This document shows positions 33,869 to 43,207 of a stretch of DNA of 46,116 bases, in pieces (within the stretch, counting starts at the first letter, position 1; every line of letters starts with the position of its first letter). The stretch lies in assembly GCA_028283245.1 (NCBI GenBank), contig JAPYNU010000093.1:1-46116 (forward strand), read 5' to 3'. Under the pieces are notes generated by a model that saw nothing but the letters and a program-made list of their open reading frames with translations, had not been told where the DNA came from and made no database searches. The position numbers and the translations under genes were made by a program. This DNA comes from Candidatus Aldehydirespirator catecholifindens (lineage in GTDB: Bacteria > Actinomycetota > Acidimicrobiia > Acidimicrobiales > Aldehydirespiratoraceae).

Positions 33869-34233
33869 CTACCGTGCTGGACGCTTCCGCCCTACTCGCC
33901 CGACTGAAGGGCGAAACTGGTAGTGAAGTAGTCGAGCAGGCTTTGCTTGACGACGCAAGATGCAGCGCCGCTAACTGGAGCGAAACAGCTCAGAAGGTGA
34001 TCGCTGCGGGCGGCAACTGGCTCAATACCAGATCATTGCTGTTGAGCTACCAGCTAACCGTTGAGGCAGTCACCGCCGAAGATGCCGAGTGGGCTGCCAA
34101 ACTTTGGAGGCCAGCCGAAGGCCTGTCATTGGCCGACAGGTTGTGCCTCGCTCTCGCCGAGCGCCTCAACGTGACGGTCTTGACAGCTGATGCCGCCTGG
34201 GGCTCAAGCGATCGCATACAGCAGATTCGTTGA
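33865..34233 (+). CDS. PIN-domain toxin (VapC-like RNase)
   Basis: The 122-residue protein shows the PIN active-site acids: Asp in TTVLDASALLARLKGE, Glu in NWSETAQKV, and the C-terminal acids in LSLADRLCLALAERL and VLTADAAWG. It should cleave RNA when not bound by the antitoxin. The start is a TTG overlapping the antitoxin stop (TTGA), an economical coupling that would keep toxin translation low. VapC homologues are 120-140 residues, so it is complete. Confidence 0.88.
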   Translation: MTTVLDASALLARLKGETGSEVVEQALLDDARCSAANWSETAQKVIAAGGNWLNTRSLLLSYQLTVEAVTAEDAEWAAKLWRPAEGLSLADRLCLALAERLNVTVLTADAAWGSSDRIQQIR

Positions 34234-34311
34234 CCACCGATCTGTAACCTGCTAACTGTTACCTGTCAACAGGATCAACTAATCAACTACAAGGACGGCT
34301 TCGCGCAGCAA

Positions 34312-35325
34312 TCAGGCGACTTGCCAGGTGGGGCGTGAGTGCAGCAGCGCCTGAAGGTCGCCGGGCCCGGCCTTTGATTGCGAAGCCGCTATCTGAGAGG
34401 TAACAGCCGAGCCGTATTCGGTGCGATCCACAGCACGGAACACCCCGATCGGTGTGGGCACGTCGTTGCTGTCAGCCAATCGGCTCAAAGCGAACGCCAC
34501 CGACGGGTCTGGTTCGGTCTCGTCATGCACCACCAGCGCGTCTAGTCCCACGTCGGCTACTGCCACCGTGCGGGCTCGCCCATGCTCAATGACCACGCCA
34601 AGCTCATTGTCGGCGCCGAAACGCACCGGCTCGCCGTGCTGCAAGTTGATCAGCATCGAATCCCTTGCGTCGCGCTTGGTGATCGCTGCGAAAGCGCCGT
34701 CGTTAAACACGTTGCAGTTCTGGTAGACCTCCACAAGCGCAGCACCGGGATGCTGATGAGCCCGACGAAACATTTCCTGCATGTGATTGCGGTCCATGTC
34801 ATGGGTTCGGGCCACGAACGAAGCCTCAGCACCCAACGCCAAAGACACCGCATTGAAGGGCTGCTCAACCGAACCATGCGGCGTGGATTTGGTGATCTTG
34901 CCCCGCTCGCTGGTCGGCGAATACTGGCCTTTGGTTAGTCCATAAATCTGGTTGTTGAACAACAATATGTTGAGGTTCACGTTGCGGCGCAGCGCGTGGA
35001 TCAGATGGTTACCGCCTATTGACATCATGTCGCCGTCGCCGCCCACCACCCAAACATGCAGATCGCCACGGGCCATAGCCAAACCGGTGGCAATCGCTGG
35101 CGAGCGTCCGTGAATCGAGTGAAGCCCGTAGGTGTTCATGTAGTAAGGGAAGCGCGCCGCGCAACCAATACCAGACACGAACACGGTGTCTTCACGGCGC
35201 ACACCCAGCTCTGGCATAAGCAGCTGCACAGCGGTGAGAATCGAATAGTCGCCGCATCCAGGGCACCAGCGAACTTCTTGGTCGGTGGCCCAGTCTTGAC
35301 GTGTGGTTGTGGGCACATCTGTCAT
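34312..35325 (-). CDS. korB: 2-oxoglutarate (2-oxoacid):ferredoxin oxidoreductase beta subunit
   Basis: The 337-residue subunit binds thiamine diphosphate: CPGCGDYSIL at the N-terminus, GDGDMMSIGGNHLIHALRRN for the Mg-TPP site, and NNQIYGLTKGQYSPTS. Together with the alpha subunit it oxidatively decarboxylates 2-oxoglutarate to succinyl-CoA and reduces ferredoxin, replacing the pyridine-nucleotide dehydrogenase of the citric acid cycle. It overlaps the alpha gene by four bases (ATGA). The 2-oxoglutarate preference is from family resemblance. Confidence 0.93.
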   Translation of the reverse strand: MTDVPTTTRQDWATDQEVRWCPGCGDYSILTAVQLLMPELGVRREDTVFVSGIGCAARFPYYMNTYGLHSIHGRSPAIATGLAMARGDLHVWVVGGDGDMMSIGGNHLIHALRRNVNLNILLFNNQIYGLTKGQYSPTSERGKITKSTPHGSVEQPFNAVSLALGAEASFVARTHDMDRNHMQEMFRRAHQHPGAALVEVYQNCNVFNDGAFAAITKRDARDSMLINLQHGEPVRFGADNELGVVIEHGRARTVAVADVGLDALVVHDETEPDPSVAFALSRLADSNDVPTPIGVFRAVDRTEYGSAVTSQIAASQSKAGPGDLQALLHSRPTWQVA

Positions 35326-37286
35326 TGCTGCGCTCCTGTCTGCGAATCGTTCTGTGAATCGTTGCCGCCGCTGGTCGTCATGGCGGCGAGTTCTTGGTCG
35401 CTGCTGATGCCGGATGTGGCTGCGATGTCAGGCCACAACGCTTCAATCAGCTCAGCCGCAGTGAAAGGCTGACCTGTGATCTTGGTCACCGCCCTAGCAT
35501 CAACCAGGTACTCGGCTCGCAGCATACGACTGAGCTGCCCTGTGTTCATTTCGGGCACGATTACCCGTTCGAAGCCGCTGAGCAGTTCGCCGAGATTGGC
35601 GGGCAGCGGATTGAGATGGCGAAGATGAATGTGAGCCAAACGGTGCCCTGCTGCTTCTAGACGACGCCTAGCGGCGGTAACAGCACCCCAGGTTGAACCC
35701 CAGCTGACCACAGCAACACCAGCGTCGGGGTCGCCAATCACCTCGGCTCGGGGAATGTCCTGTGAGATCAAGGCGATCCGCTCGGCGCGCATCCTCACCA
35801 TGGCCTGATGATTCTCGGGCTCGTAGCTGATGTTGCCGACACCGTCTTCTTTCTCAATGCCACCGATGCGATGCATCAAATTCGGCGTGCCGGGCACAGC
35901 CCAAGGCCGCGCCAAACGCTTGTTTCGTAAGAATGGCCAGAACACAGCTTCGCCGTCTTCGTTGACATGGTTGGGCTCAGAAGCGAACTCCACCTCTATC
36001 GCAGGCAGATCAGCCACATCGGGGATCTTCCACGGCTCGCTGCTGTTGGCTAGGTAACCGTCAGATAGCAGCACCACTGGAGTGCGATACTGCACTGCGA
36101 TCCGCACCGCTTCTATCGCCGCAAAGAAGCAGTCCGACGGGCTTTGTGCAGCCACGATCGGCAATGGTGCTTCGCCGTGACGGCCGTGCATGGCCATCAA
36201 CAAGTCGGCTGCCTCGGTTTTGGTAGGCAAACCAGTGGAAGGGCCGCCTCGCTGAATGTCGATCACCACCAGCGGCAATTCGAGACTGACCGCCAAGCCA
36301 ACCGTCTCAGCTTTTAAGGCCATGCCAGGCCCCGAAGTGGTGGTCACCCCGATATGGCCGCCGTAAGCAGCACCCAACGCTGACCCGACCGCTGCGATCT
36401 CGTCTTCGGCTTGCAGGGTGCGCACGCCGAAGTTCTTGTGGCGAGACAGCTCATGCAGAATGTCGCTAGCAGGTGTGATCGGATACGACCCCAAAAACAG
36501 CGGAATGCCAGCCTGTTGCGAAGCAGCGATCAAACCCCACGACAGCGCGATGTTGCCGTTGATATTGGTGTAAGTACCCGGCTGCAGCACTGCCGGGTTG
36601 ATCATCAGCCTGCTAGCACCCAGTTCTGCGGTCTCACCGAAGGCGTGCCCTGCCGAGAAAGCTGCCTTGTTGGCTGCGATCACAGTGTCACGCCCAGCGA
36701 ATTTGTCTTCGATCCATTCAAGGGTCGGCTTAACCGGGCGCGAATACAGCCAAGACACCAGCCCCAAAGCGAAGAAGTTCTTGGAGCGCTCAGCGTCTCG
36801 GGGCTTCACTCCTAGTTCTTGGCAAGCCCGCTTGGTCAGGTCGGTCATCGGCGCTGGCACCACCGTGAAACCGTCAAGGCTGCCGTCTTCGAGAGGATTC
36901 GTGTCGTAGCCAGCTTTGGCGAGGTTGCGTTCGTTGAAGGCATCAGAGTTGACGATCACAGTGCCGCCGGGGATGAGTAGACCTAAATCAGCTCGCAGCG
37001 CTGCCGGGTTCATAGCTACCAGCACTGTGGGAGCATCACCAGGGGTGGTGATGTCATGATCGGAGATCTGTACCTGAAACGACGAAACACCAGCCAGAGT
37101 GCCAGCCGGGGCTCTGATCTCAGCAGGGAACTCCGGCAATGTGGCAAGGTCGTTGCCGAAAAGGGCGCTCGCTGAGGTGAAGCGATCACCGGTGAGCTGC
37201 ATACCGTCGCCGGAGTCACCTGCGAAACGCAGCACTATGCCATCAGTCGTGGGGACCTCATGGGCCCGCGATGCAGTGTCGGTCAC
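35322..37286 (-). CDS. korA: 2-oxoglutarate (2-oxoacid):ferredoxin oxidoreductase, gamma-alpha fusion
   Basis: The 654-residue protein fuses the gamma domain (about 1-190; GIVLRFAGDSGDGMQLTGDR) to the alpha domain, beginning near GNIALSWGLIAASQQAG and containing the substrate-binding GSYPITPASDILHEL. TSGPGMALKAETVGLAVSLE and IQRGGPSTGLPTKTEAADL are also typical. No ferredoxin (4Fe-4S) domain is fused. It starts at GTG 37284-37286 with AAGGAG nearby. Paired with korB, it is likely part of central carbon metabolism in an aerobic actinobacterium. Confidence 0.94.
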   Translation of the reverse strand: MTDTASRAHEVPTTDGIVLRFAGDSGDGMQLTGDRFTSASALFGNDLATLPEFPAEIRAPAGTLAGVSSFQVQISDHDITTPGDAPTVLVAMNPAALRADLGLLIPGGTVIVNSDAFNERNLAKAGYDTNPLEDGSLDGFTVVPAPMTDLTKRACQELGVKPRDAERSKNFFALGLVSWLYSRPVKPTLEWIEDKFAGRDTVIAANKAAFSAGHAFGETAELGASRLMINPAVLQPGTYTNINGNIALSWGLIAASQQAGIPLFLGSYPITPASDILHELSRHKNFGVRTLQAEDEIAAVGSALGAAYGGHIGVTTTSGPGMALKAETVGLAVSLELPLVVIDIQRGGPSTGLPTKTEAADLLMAMHGRHGEAPLPIVAAQSPSDCFFAAIEAVRIAVQYRTPVVLLSDGYLANSSEPWKIPDVADLPAIEVEFASEPNHVNEDGEAVFWPFLRNKRLARPWAVPGTPNLMHRIGGIEKEDGVGNISYEPENHQAMVRMRAERIALISQDIPRAEVIGDPDAGVAVVSWGSTWGAVTAARRRLEAAGHRLAHIHLRHLNPLPANLGELLSGFERVIVPEMNTGQLSRMLRAEYLVDARAVTKITGQPFTAAELIEALWPDIAATSGISSDQELAAMTTSGGNDSQNDSQTGAQQ

Positions 37287-37610
37287 TGATGCTCCTTTGC
37301 ATCATCTTCAAAAGGTGGCCGAACCCGGCGCGCCACAAGAGCTCGTCGCATCCGTCCTGCCTCGGCAACACTAGCGGGAACCTTCAGCCTCTAAACGCTA
37401 TGCACCCGTATTCATCCGCGTGTATTTGAGATTGCGCGGCAGAATCACCCAACTAGCGCAGGTGCTGCCGTGACCCGAGACATTATTCACCCGCATAATC
37501 TGCTGATGTCTTGATTGTCGACGATCAGACTGGCTTCAACTGGATCAGCCGCTGACTCAACTGTTTCGCAAGCAATGTGTCAGAGAATATTGATGTTATG
37601 ATGTATCGTC
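37287..37610. other. intergenic region between korA and the RHH antitoxin gene
   Basis: 324 bases with no gene I can support. The right end carries TATGAT (37597-37602), eight bases before the antitoxin ATG, and a near-palindrome ATGATGTATCGTCAT there that could be the antitoxin's own operator. The rest shows no clear hairpin, repeat or RNA. Confidence 0.5.
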
Positions 37611-37853
37611 ATGCGTACTCAGATAGCTCTCGAGACCGAACAGCACGCCCTCGTGAAACGCAAAGCTGAGGAATTGGATATCAGCATGGCTGAGTACATC
37701 CGTCGCCTCATAGACCGCGACCTTCAACAGACGAGGTCTGGCGGCGATATCTCAGACATCTTCGGAATCGGCAACTCCGGCGGCAGCAACATTGCTCTAG
37801 ACCGCAAGTCTGCCACGGCTGAGGCAATAGCCGCACAAGCCACACGGAGATGA
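37611..37853 (+). CDS. ribbon-helix-helix antitoxin (VapB-like)
   Basis: The 80-residue protein starts with a beta strand MRTQIALETEQHALVKRKAE and the helix ISMAEYIRRLIDRDL, a ribbon-helix-helix DNA-binding fold. The flexible C-terminus should block the toxin. It overlaps the PIN gene by four bases. A -10-like TATGAT lies eight bases before the ATG, suggesting leaderless mRNA. Confidence 0.85.
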   Translation: MRTQIALETEQHALVKRKAEELDISMAEYIRRLIDRDLQQTRSGGDISDIFGIGNSGGSNIALDRKSATAEAIAAQATRR

Positions 37854-38266
37854 GCGTCTTCGTAGACACTTCGGCCTGGTATGCAGCCGCCGACACTGCA
37901 GATGTGCATCACCTGAGAGCCGTTGAGCGACTCAGTGAGTTCTCTCAAGATCTGCTAACGAGTGATCATGTGCTCATTGAGACCTGGTTTCTTGCCAATA
38001 GTCGCCTCGGCAAAGATGCCGCTGAGACGTTGCTGAGCAAGATCTGCGACGGCATAGCCCGCGTTGAAATTGCCGCACTTTCCGATCTGGAGAGGGCGGC
38101 GCGGATACACGCAGCATTCTCTGACCAGAACTTCTCGATCGTCGATCGCACGAGTTGGTCGGTGATGCAGCGCCTAGGAGTAAGAGATGCGATCTCGTTC
38201 GACCAAGACTACTCAACCTACCGATTCGGAAGAGATCGTCGCCAAGCCTTCACTATTCACGCGTAA
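37850..38266 (+). CDS. PIN-domain toxin (VapC-like RNase), second system
   Basis: The 138-residue protein has the PIN pattern: SVFVDTSAWYAAADTADVHH with the first catalytic Asp, SDHVLIETWFL with the Glu, and FSIVDRTSWSVMQRLGV then AISFDQDYSTYRFGR with C-terminal acids. It is coupled to the antitoxin by ATGA overlap. It differs clearly from the PIN toxin at 33865-34233, so the two loci are independent systems. Confidence 0.9.
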   Translation: MSVFVDTSAWYAAADTADVHHLRAVERLSEFSQDLLTSDHVLIETWFLANSRLGKDAAETLLSKICDGIARVEIAALSDLERAARIHAAFSDQNFSIVDRTSWSVMQRLGVRDAISFDQDYSTYRFGRDRRQAFTIHA

Positions 38267-38322
38267 CACATCACGCTGCTAACGAAGGTGCTGCCGTGGG
38301 CTGGGACTGATCGGAACTGCTT

Positions 38323-39372
38323 TCAGGCCAGCGTGACTGAAGTGTCAAGGTAGACATCTTGTATAGCGTTGAGGAGTTCGACCCCTTCGGCGAGGGGCCG
38401 CTGGAAGGCTTTACGACCCGAGATCAGACCCATCCCGCCAGCTCGCTTGTTGATCACTGCTGTGGCAACCGCTTCGGCTAGATCACCAGCTCCCGATGAC
38501 GCTCCTCCACTGTTGATCAAACCGATGCGGCCCATGTAGCAGTTGGCTACCTGATACCGGCACAAGTCAATCAGGTGGTCGCTGCTGAGCTGTTCATAGA
38601 CAAGATCATGAGTCTTACCGAAACCAACGGCACGATAGCCGCCGTTGTTGACAGGCAACTTCTGCTTGATGATGTCGGCTTCAATGGTTGCGCCAAGATG
38701 ATTGGCTTGACCGGTGATGTCGGCCGCAGCGTGATAGTCGGTGTCACCGACTTTGTATTGCGAGTTACGCGTGTAGCACCACAGCACGCAGAACATTCCC
38801 AGTTCGTGGGCAGCTGCGAAAGCTTCCGAGATTTCGGTGATCTGACGGCGCGACTGCTCCGAACCGAAGTAGATGGTGGCACCAACACCAGCAGCACCGA
38901 GATCCCAGGCTTGCTCAACTGAGCCGAAAAGCACCTGATCGTAGGTTTCGGGCAGGCTCAGTAGCTCGTTGTGATTGAGCTTGACGATGAAAGGGATGCG
39001 GTGGGCGTAACGGCGTGATGCCAAGCTGAGCACGCCGAAAGTAGAGGCCACAGCGTTGCAACCACCTTCGATAGCTAGCTCAACGATGCGCAGCGGATCA
39101 AAGTAGTCGGGGTTGGGTGCGAAAGAGGCACCTGCGGAGTGTTCAATGCCTTGATCAACCGGCAAGATCGACAGATAGCCGCTACCGGCGAGCCGTCCAG
39201 CGTCAAACATGGCGGCTAAGTTGCGCAGCACCTGCGGCGAACGGTCGCTAGCAGCAAAGACTTGATCCACGTAGTCAGGGCCGGGAACCGTCAGAGACGA
39301 CCGGTCGATGGTGGTGCATGTGTGTTGTAGAAGCGACTCGGCATCAGCACCAAGCAAGCTGTGAATATCCAC
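38323..39372 (-). CDS. class I fructose-bisphosphate aldolase (FbaB/DhnA type)
   Basis: The 349-residue protein cleaves fructose 1,6-bisphosphate in glycolysis, or makes it in gluconeogenesis, by a Schiff-base mechanism. Landmarks are [29 protein letters not shown]-like [32 protein letters not shown] and [17 protein letters not shown]. The Lys residues in the last two segments are candidates for the Schiff base and phosphate contact. The start is GTG 39370-39372 with AGGAG upstream. It stands alone, 57 bp from the converging PIN toxin gene. Confidence 0.92.
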   Translation of the reverse strand: MDIHSLLGADAESLLQHTCTTIDRSSLTVPGPDYVDQVFAASDRSPQVLRNLAAMFDAGRLAGSGYLSILPVDQGIEHSAGASFAPNPDYFDPLRIVELAIEGGCNAVASTFGVLSLASRRYAHRIPFIVKLNHNELLSLPETYDQVLFGSVEQAWDLGAAGVGATIYFGSEQSRRQITEISEAFAAAHELGMFCVLWCYTRNSQYKVGDTDYHAAADITGQANHLGATIEADIIKQKLPVNNGGYRAVGFGKTHDLVYEQLSSDHLIDLCRYQVANCYMGRIGLINSGGASSGAGDLAEAVATAVINKRAGGMGLISGRKAFQRPLAEGVELLNAIQDVYLDTSVTLA

Positions 39373-39521
39373 TAAGGGCTCCTGAGGAATGTTCCGATGT
39401 GACTACTAGCCGCGCTGTCCTATGACTGGCACACCACTATTAGTCAAGGTAGCGCCCTAAACCCCCAACTCGCGCTCTACCCCTCTGTTGTCGTCTAGAT
39501 GTCTCGGCTGACGCTTAGTGG

Positions 39522-40856
39522 TTAATGCCAGAGCACGCTGATGGGTGCAGACCAGATCTTGTCGCTCGTGTTTGTGCTATTGCTGCGGATCTTGGTGATG
39601 TGGGCACCGGTGGTGAGCACCAAACCCAGAATGAACCTGTCCCCTACCTTTTCGGCGAGCCACTCAATGTGCTTGGCATCGCCGGGCCGGTGTCGGTTAG
39701 CCGATTTGACCTCAATCGCAATGATCCCACCTTCTGGAGTCTCAATCACGGCATCAATCTCATGGACACCCTTGTGGGTGCGGAGATGACTCAGCGCGTC
39801 TCGCATACCCAAAGCCTCTAGTTCGCATCGGAGCTGGTTAATCACGAAAGTCTCCAAAACCCTGCCGTAGAGGTCTCCGTTCAGCTTCAACCGGGCCAGC
39901 GGCACATCCATCGCTGCAATCAACAGCGCCGAATCGCTGAACAGCATCTTGGGAGACTTGGCGAGACTCGGCACATCCTCGCTGCTGAACGCTGGCACTT
40001 CAACGGTCACATCCATGTCAAGAAGAATGTGCCGGTAGTCCCGATGGGTTCCAGGGTTGACACCGGCATCTTTGCGCAGGCTCCCGTCCTCAGGCGAACG
40101 AGCTGTGTGTAAGGCTGAGGCTGCGAGGTATCTGCGAAAGTGTGAGGCTGAGCGCCGCGTCCCGAACAAGGGCAGATCTCGTCGCAGCAGAACGCTCAGA
40201 TAGTCGCTGCACCATTCCTGAGAGCGCGCCACCGAACCTTCTGGTGCACACGCCGGGAAGCCCCCGACTGCTGCCAAGTCAAGATACCCGAAAATATTGA
40301 ATGCCTGCTTTGGGGACACCGCTGGCGGATTCCCCGCTAACAACCCAGCAACTGTCGGGTTTGGATGCAGATCCGCTACCTGTACACCCCGTTCCCCGAT
40401 AGTCATCGGATTGAGCCAGCCAACGCCTTGCGCTTGGAGAGCACCGAGCCCACCCGAAGTAAGTTCCCTCATGTTCATCGGGTTGAGTCGGATAACCCCT
40501 GCCCGGCCGGTCAAAGCCTGAAACTCTGAGCGACCCCTTGGATCAGGAGAGCCAGTGAGGATGAACCGGCCGGGCCTGCGATCCCGGTCGACCGTGCGCT
40601 TGATCGCTCTAACAACCTCAGGCACCAGTTGCCACTCGTCCACCAGTAGCGATTCGTCATATAGAGCGAGAGCCGCCTCGGGGTCGTCATGAAACACGGT
40701 ACGAGTGGAAGCATCATCAAGAAAAGCGCTTGTGTTGGCCGCTCGCAGCGCAGTGGTGGTCTTGCCGACCCCTCTTGCGCCTGTGACCAGCACGACAGGA
40801 TTGAGCTGACAAGCACGCTCTAACTGCGCGTCCGCAAGGCGAGGTATGTAGTCCAA
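39522..40856 (-). CDS. AAA+ (AAA_14)/DUF4143 ATPase
   Basis: The 444-residue protein has Walker A VTGARGVGKTT, Walker B-like SLLVDEWQLVP, and FILTGSPDPRGR, the sensor region. The C-terminal DUF4143 part has a nuclease-like core: HKGVHEIDAVIETPEGGIIA and IEVKSANRHRPGD, where an Asp and Glu-x-Lys fit a PD-(D/E)xK-type site. The start is TTG 40854-40856 with GGAG five bases before. The family is widespread and its role is not established. Three 23-bp direct repeats lie directly upstream, as for a self-regulated gene. It diverges from the helicase operon, sharing 179 bp with it. A broken relative lies at 489-982. Confidence 0.88.
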   Translation of the reverse strand: MDYIPRLADAQLERACQLNPVVLVTGARGVGKTTTALRAANTSAFLDDASTRTVFHDDPEAALALYDESLLVDEWQLVPEVVRAIKRTVDRDRRPGRFILTGSPDPRGRSEFQALTGRAGVIRLNPMNMRELTSGGLGALQAQGVGWLNPMTIGERGVQVADLHPNPTVAGLLAGNPPAVSPKQAFNIFGYLDLAAVGGFPACAPEGSVARSQEWCSDYLSVLLRRDLPLFGTRRSASHFRRYLAASALHTARSPEDGSLRKDAGVNPGTHRDYRHILLDMDVTVEVPAFSSEDVPSLAKSPKMLFSDSALLIAAMDVPLARLKLNGDLYGRVLETFVINQLRCELEALGMRDALSHLRTHKGVHEIDAVIETPEGGIIAIEVKSANRHRPGDAKHIEWLAEKVGDRFILGLVLTTGAHITKIRSNSTNTSDKIWSAPISVLWH

Positions 40857-40864
40857 GAACTCCA

Positions 40865-40930
40865 GCGTAGCAGTATTTGAAGCCTTAGCATAGCAGTAGT
40901 TAGAGCTTTAGCATAGCAGCATTTGGAAAC
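40865..40930. repeat. three 23-bp direct repeats upstream of the AAA+/DUF4143 gene
   Basis: Units begin GCGTAGCAGTATTTGAAGCC (40865), GCATAGCAGTAGTTAGAGC (40888) and GCATAGCAGCATTTGG (40911), the last incomplete. The 23-base period places sites on one DNA face. They lie between the two divergent starts (40856 and 41036), so a bound protein could control both the ATPase and the helicase operon. Confidence 0.8.
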
Positions 40931-41035
40931 TATATCTGCCCATAACCAGCATCAACAAAGATCAGGACAGCCGTCGTAGACTTCACAAGACCGTAAGTTT
41001 TCGGCCCTGTGCAACGGCATAGGCAATGACCAATA

Positions 41036-43207
41036 ATGGCGAATCAGGTGATGACGGGTTTATCAAGCGATGAGCGGCTGGAGCTTCAGCAGTTGCGTCT
41101 CCGCGAGTGGGTCGGGCGATCAACAGCGCTCCCCGAGACCGATGAGACTGGCGGAGCGGATTCCTTGGAGCCTGACGGGTCAGAGGCGGCTTTTGCGCCT
41201 CTCGAATGGGAGATGACCCGTGGTGTTGAACTGCACTCATGGCAGAAATCTGCTCGTGACGCATGGTTCAGCGGGGGTCAAAGCGGAATCATCAAGGTCG
41301 TGACCGGCGCAGGCAAAACCATTGTCGCTTTGTCGATCATTGAACGCCTTCAGCGATCTGATCCTGAACTTCGTGTTGCGATTGTTGTGCCGACCATTGT
41401 GCTGATGAACCAGTGGCGTGATGCGATACTTGAGCATTCCAATCTCCCTGAGCAATCCGTCGGGCGTCTGGGGGGAGGCCAAGCCGATCACTTCAGTGAT
41501 GCGACTCGAATACTGATTGCTGTGCTTGCGTCGGCGCACAAGGAACTACCGCGGCTAGTGGATGAGGGCTTGTCGCAGCATTTGTTGCTTGTCGGAGACG
41601 AATGTCATCGTGTGGGAGCACCCAAGATGTCGCGGGTTCTCGACACGCGCAGGGCTTACAGCCTCGGCTTGTCTGCTACACCTGAGCGCTCCGAAGACGA
41701 TGCGACGGCAACCAACACAGCCTCTGAGCGGGCGGATAAGGGGCTCGGCTCAATCGTTTACGAAATGAGCTTCGCTCAGGCACTTGAACTTGAGGTTCTT
41801 CCACCTTTTGAGATTGAACATTTCGGGTTGTCGCTGAGCATCGATGAACGGCAGCAATACCACAAACTGTCCAAGTCGATCAGCGACGCTCGTAAAGAAC
41901 TCCGCAGCAGGTCGCCTACAGCGCGAAATAAGGGAGGCGGTGAGCCGCTGCTGGCTTGGGCGAGACGGGTAGCTGCCAGAGGCGGAGACCTCGCCAGACT
42001 TGCGTCTCGCTTTGTGAGTGACACGAGCCAACGCAAACAACTTCTATACAAGGCGCAGAGCAGAAGAAACGCAGTGCTGACTCTCGTGCAACAAACCCTT
42101 GAATCTCGTGATGACGCACGCATCATCTTGTTCCATGAGAGCATCAATGAAGTCATCGGAATTTTCGAACTTCTGACATCTGAAGGCGTGCCTGCTGTGA
42201 TGGAACACAGCCAACTGCCGAATGAGTTGCGTGAAACAAGCTTGGAGCTTTTTCGAAGCGGCATAGCTCAAGTTGTGGTATCGGCACGTTCGCTGATTGA
42301 GGGCTTCAACGTTCCCGAAGCTGATCTGGGCATAATCGTTGCGTCGTCTAGTTCGCCACGTCAGCGAATCCAGAGCATTGGCCGGGTGCTACGACGGCAC
42401 CTAGGCACCGAAGGAGATGAGAAGGCTTCGCGGATATGTGTTCTGTATGTCCGAGACACCGTTGACGAGGCGATTTATGAGCGTCAAGACTGGGACAAAC
42501 TGATCGGACTTAACCGTAATCGCTACTACGAATGGGATCTTCTAGAAGATACAGTGCTGCGTGATGGTCCGCCGCGTGCTGCTATCCCTGACGAGGGCGA
42601 TATTGATGTCACCGTGCTGAATCTTGGTGACGAGTGGCTTGGGCGTTACGACGGGGAAGAGTACTCATGCGACGGTCACGACAATGTGGTGACTCTCGAC
42701 GGACAGTTCGCGAATAATCCTCAAGGTGTCCCAGGGCTTATTCGCGAACTCAAGGGCAGACCTGGCCGATTCAAAGTGACACCTCGTCAGCATGTCATCT
42801 TGATGCGTATGCAAAACGACGACGGTACTTGGATCACGAAGTTCGGAGGTCGTCTGGAGCAACCGTTCGACTTTGATGCTGTGGCTCAGGCGGACCTCGT
42901 CGATGTGAGCGGATTGCATCCAGGCGATGAATATCTCGGCCCCCTCACACCGACTGCAGCACTCAAATTTCGCCAGCTCAGGGGAGGAGTCGTTGCAAAG
43001 AAGCGTCCAGGTGGTGAGAGTTTCGCCTCAGGCGATCAGGCGGTTCAGCTTGTTGAGGTTCTGCGACAGCTGGAGAAGAGCAACTGTCGGATATCGAAGT
43101 TCTTTGTCAACGAGCTTGGGCATGCTTTCTGGCGAGAGAAGGGCGAAGCGCGCTTCATAGCCGCAGATGCGGGCGGCCTGTTCTCTGATGATGAGTCTTC
43201 GTCATGA
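41036..43207 (+). CDS. SF2 helicase with a novel C-terminal bipartite module
   Basis: The 723-residue protein is a superfamily 2 helicase of the XPB/type III restriction-like group. Motifs: Q-like ELHSWQKSARDAW (65-77), I VTGAGKT (89-95), Ia VVPTIVLMNQW (117-127), II GDECHR (187-192), III LSATPER (212-218), V VVSARSLIEGFNVPEAD (414-430), VI QSIGRVLRR (446-454). After about residue 520 comes a module I do not recognise, with GDEWLG (531-536), a GRFKVTPRQ element (577-585), GDEYLGP (630-636) and KFFVNELGH (688-696). Related modules make up the two proteins encoded immediately downstream. No nuclease domain is seen. The next gene overlaps the stop by four bases (ATGA). The ATG at 41036 has no clear ribosome site; 41051 is an alternative. 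Confidence 0.9.
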   Translation: MANQVMTGLSSDERLELQQLRLREWVGRSTALPETDETGGADSLEPDGSEAAFAPLEWEMTRGVELHSWQKSARDAWFSGGQSGIIKVVTGAGKTIVALSIIERLQRSDPELRVAIVVPTIVLMNQWRDAILEHSNLPEQSVGRLGGGQADHFSDATRILIAVLASAHKELPRLVDEGLSQHLLLVGDECHRVGAPKMSRVLDTRRAYSLGLSATPERSEDDATATNTASERADKGLGSIVYEMSFAQALELEVLPPFEIEHFGLSLSIDERQQYHKLSKSISDARKELRSRSPTARNKGGGEPLLAWARRVAARGGDLARLASRFVSDTSQRKQLLYKAQSRRNAVLTLVQQTLESRDDARIILFHESINEVIGIFELLTSEGVPAVMEHSQLPNELRETSLELFRSGIAQVVVSARSLIEGFNVPEADLGIIVASSSSPRQRIQSIGRVLRRHLGTEGDEKASRICVLYVRDTVDEAIYERQDWDKLIGLNRNRYYEWDLLEDTVLRDGPPRAAIPDEGDIDVTVLNLGDEWLGRYDGEEYSCDGHDNVVTLDGQFANNPQGVPGLIRELKGRPGRFKVTPRQHVILMRMQNDDGTWITKFGGRLEQPFDFDAVAQADLVDVSGLHPGDEYLGPLTPTAALKFRQLRGGVVAKKRPGGESFASGDQAVQLVEVLRQLEKSNCRISKFFVNELGHAFWREKGEARFIAADAGGLFSDDESSS

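Noticed and set aside
40865-40930. CRISPR array
   Set aside because: Three 23-bp degenerate units are contiguous with no spacers and lie in a promoter region; this is not a CRISPR layout. No other array is visible in the window.
41036-43207. Type III restriction enzyme or known defence helicase
   Set aside because: The motor motifs fit SF2, but no nuclease or methyltransferase domain or gene is present nearby, and the C-terminal module matches nothing I know, so I leave the system unnamed.
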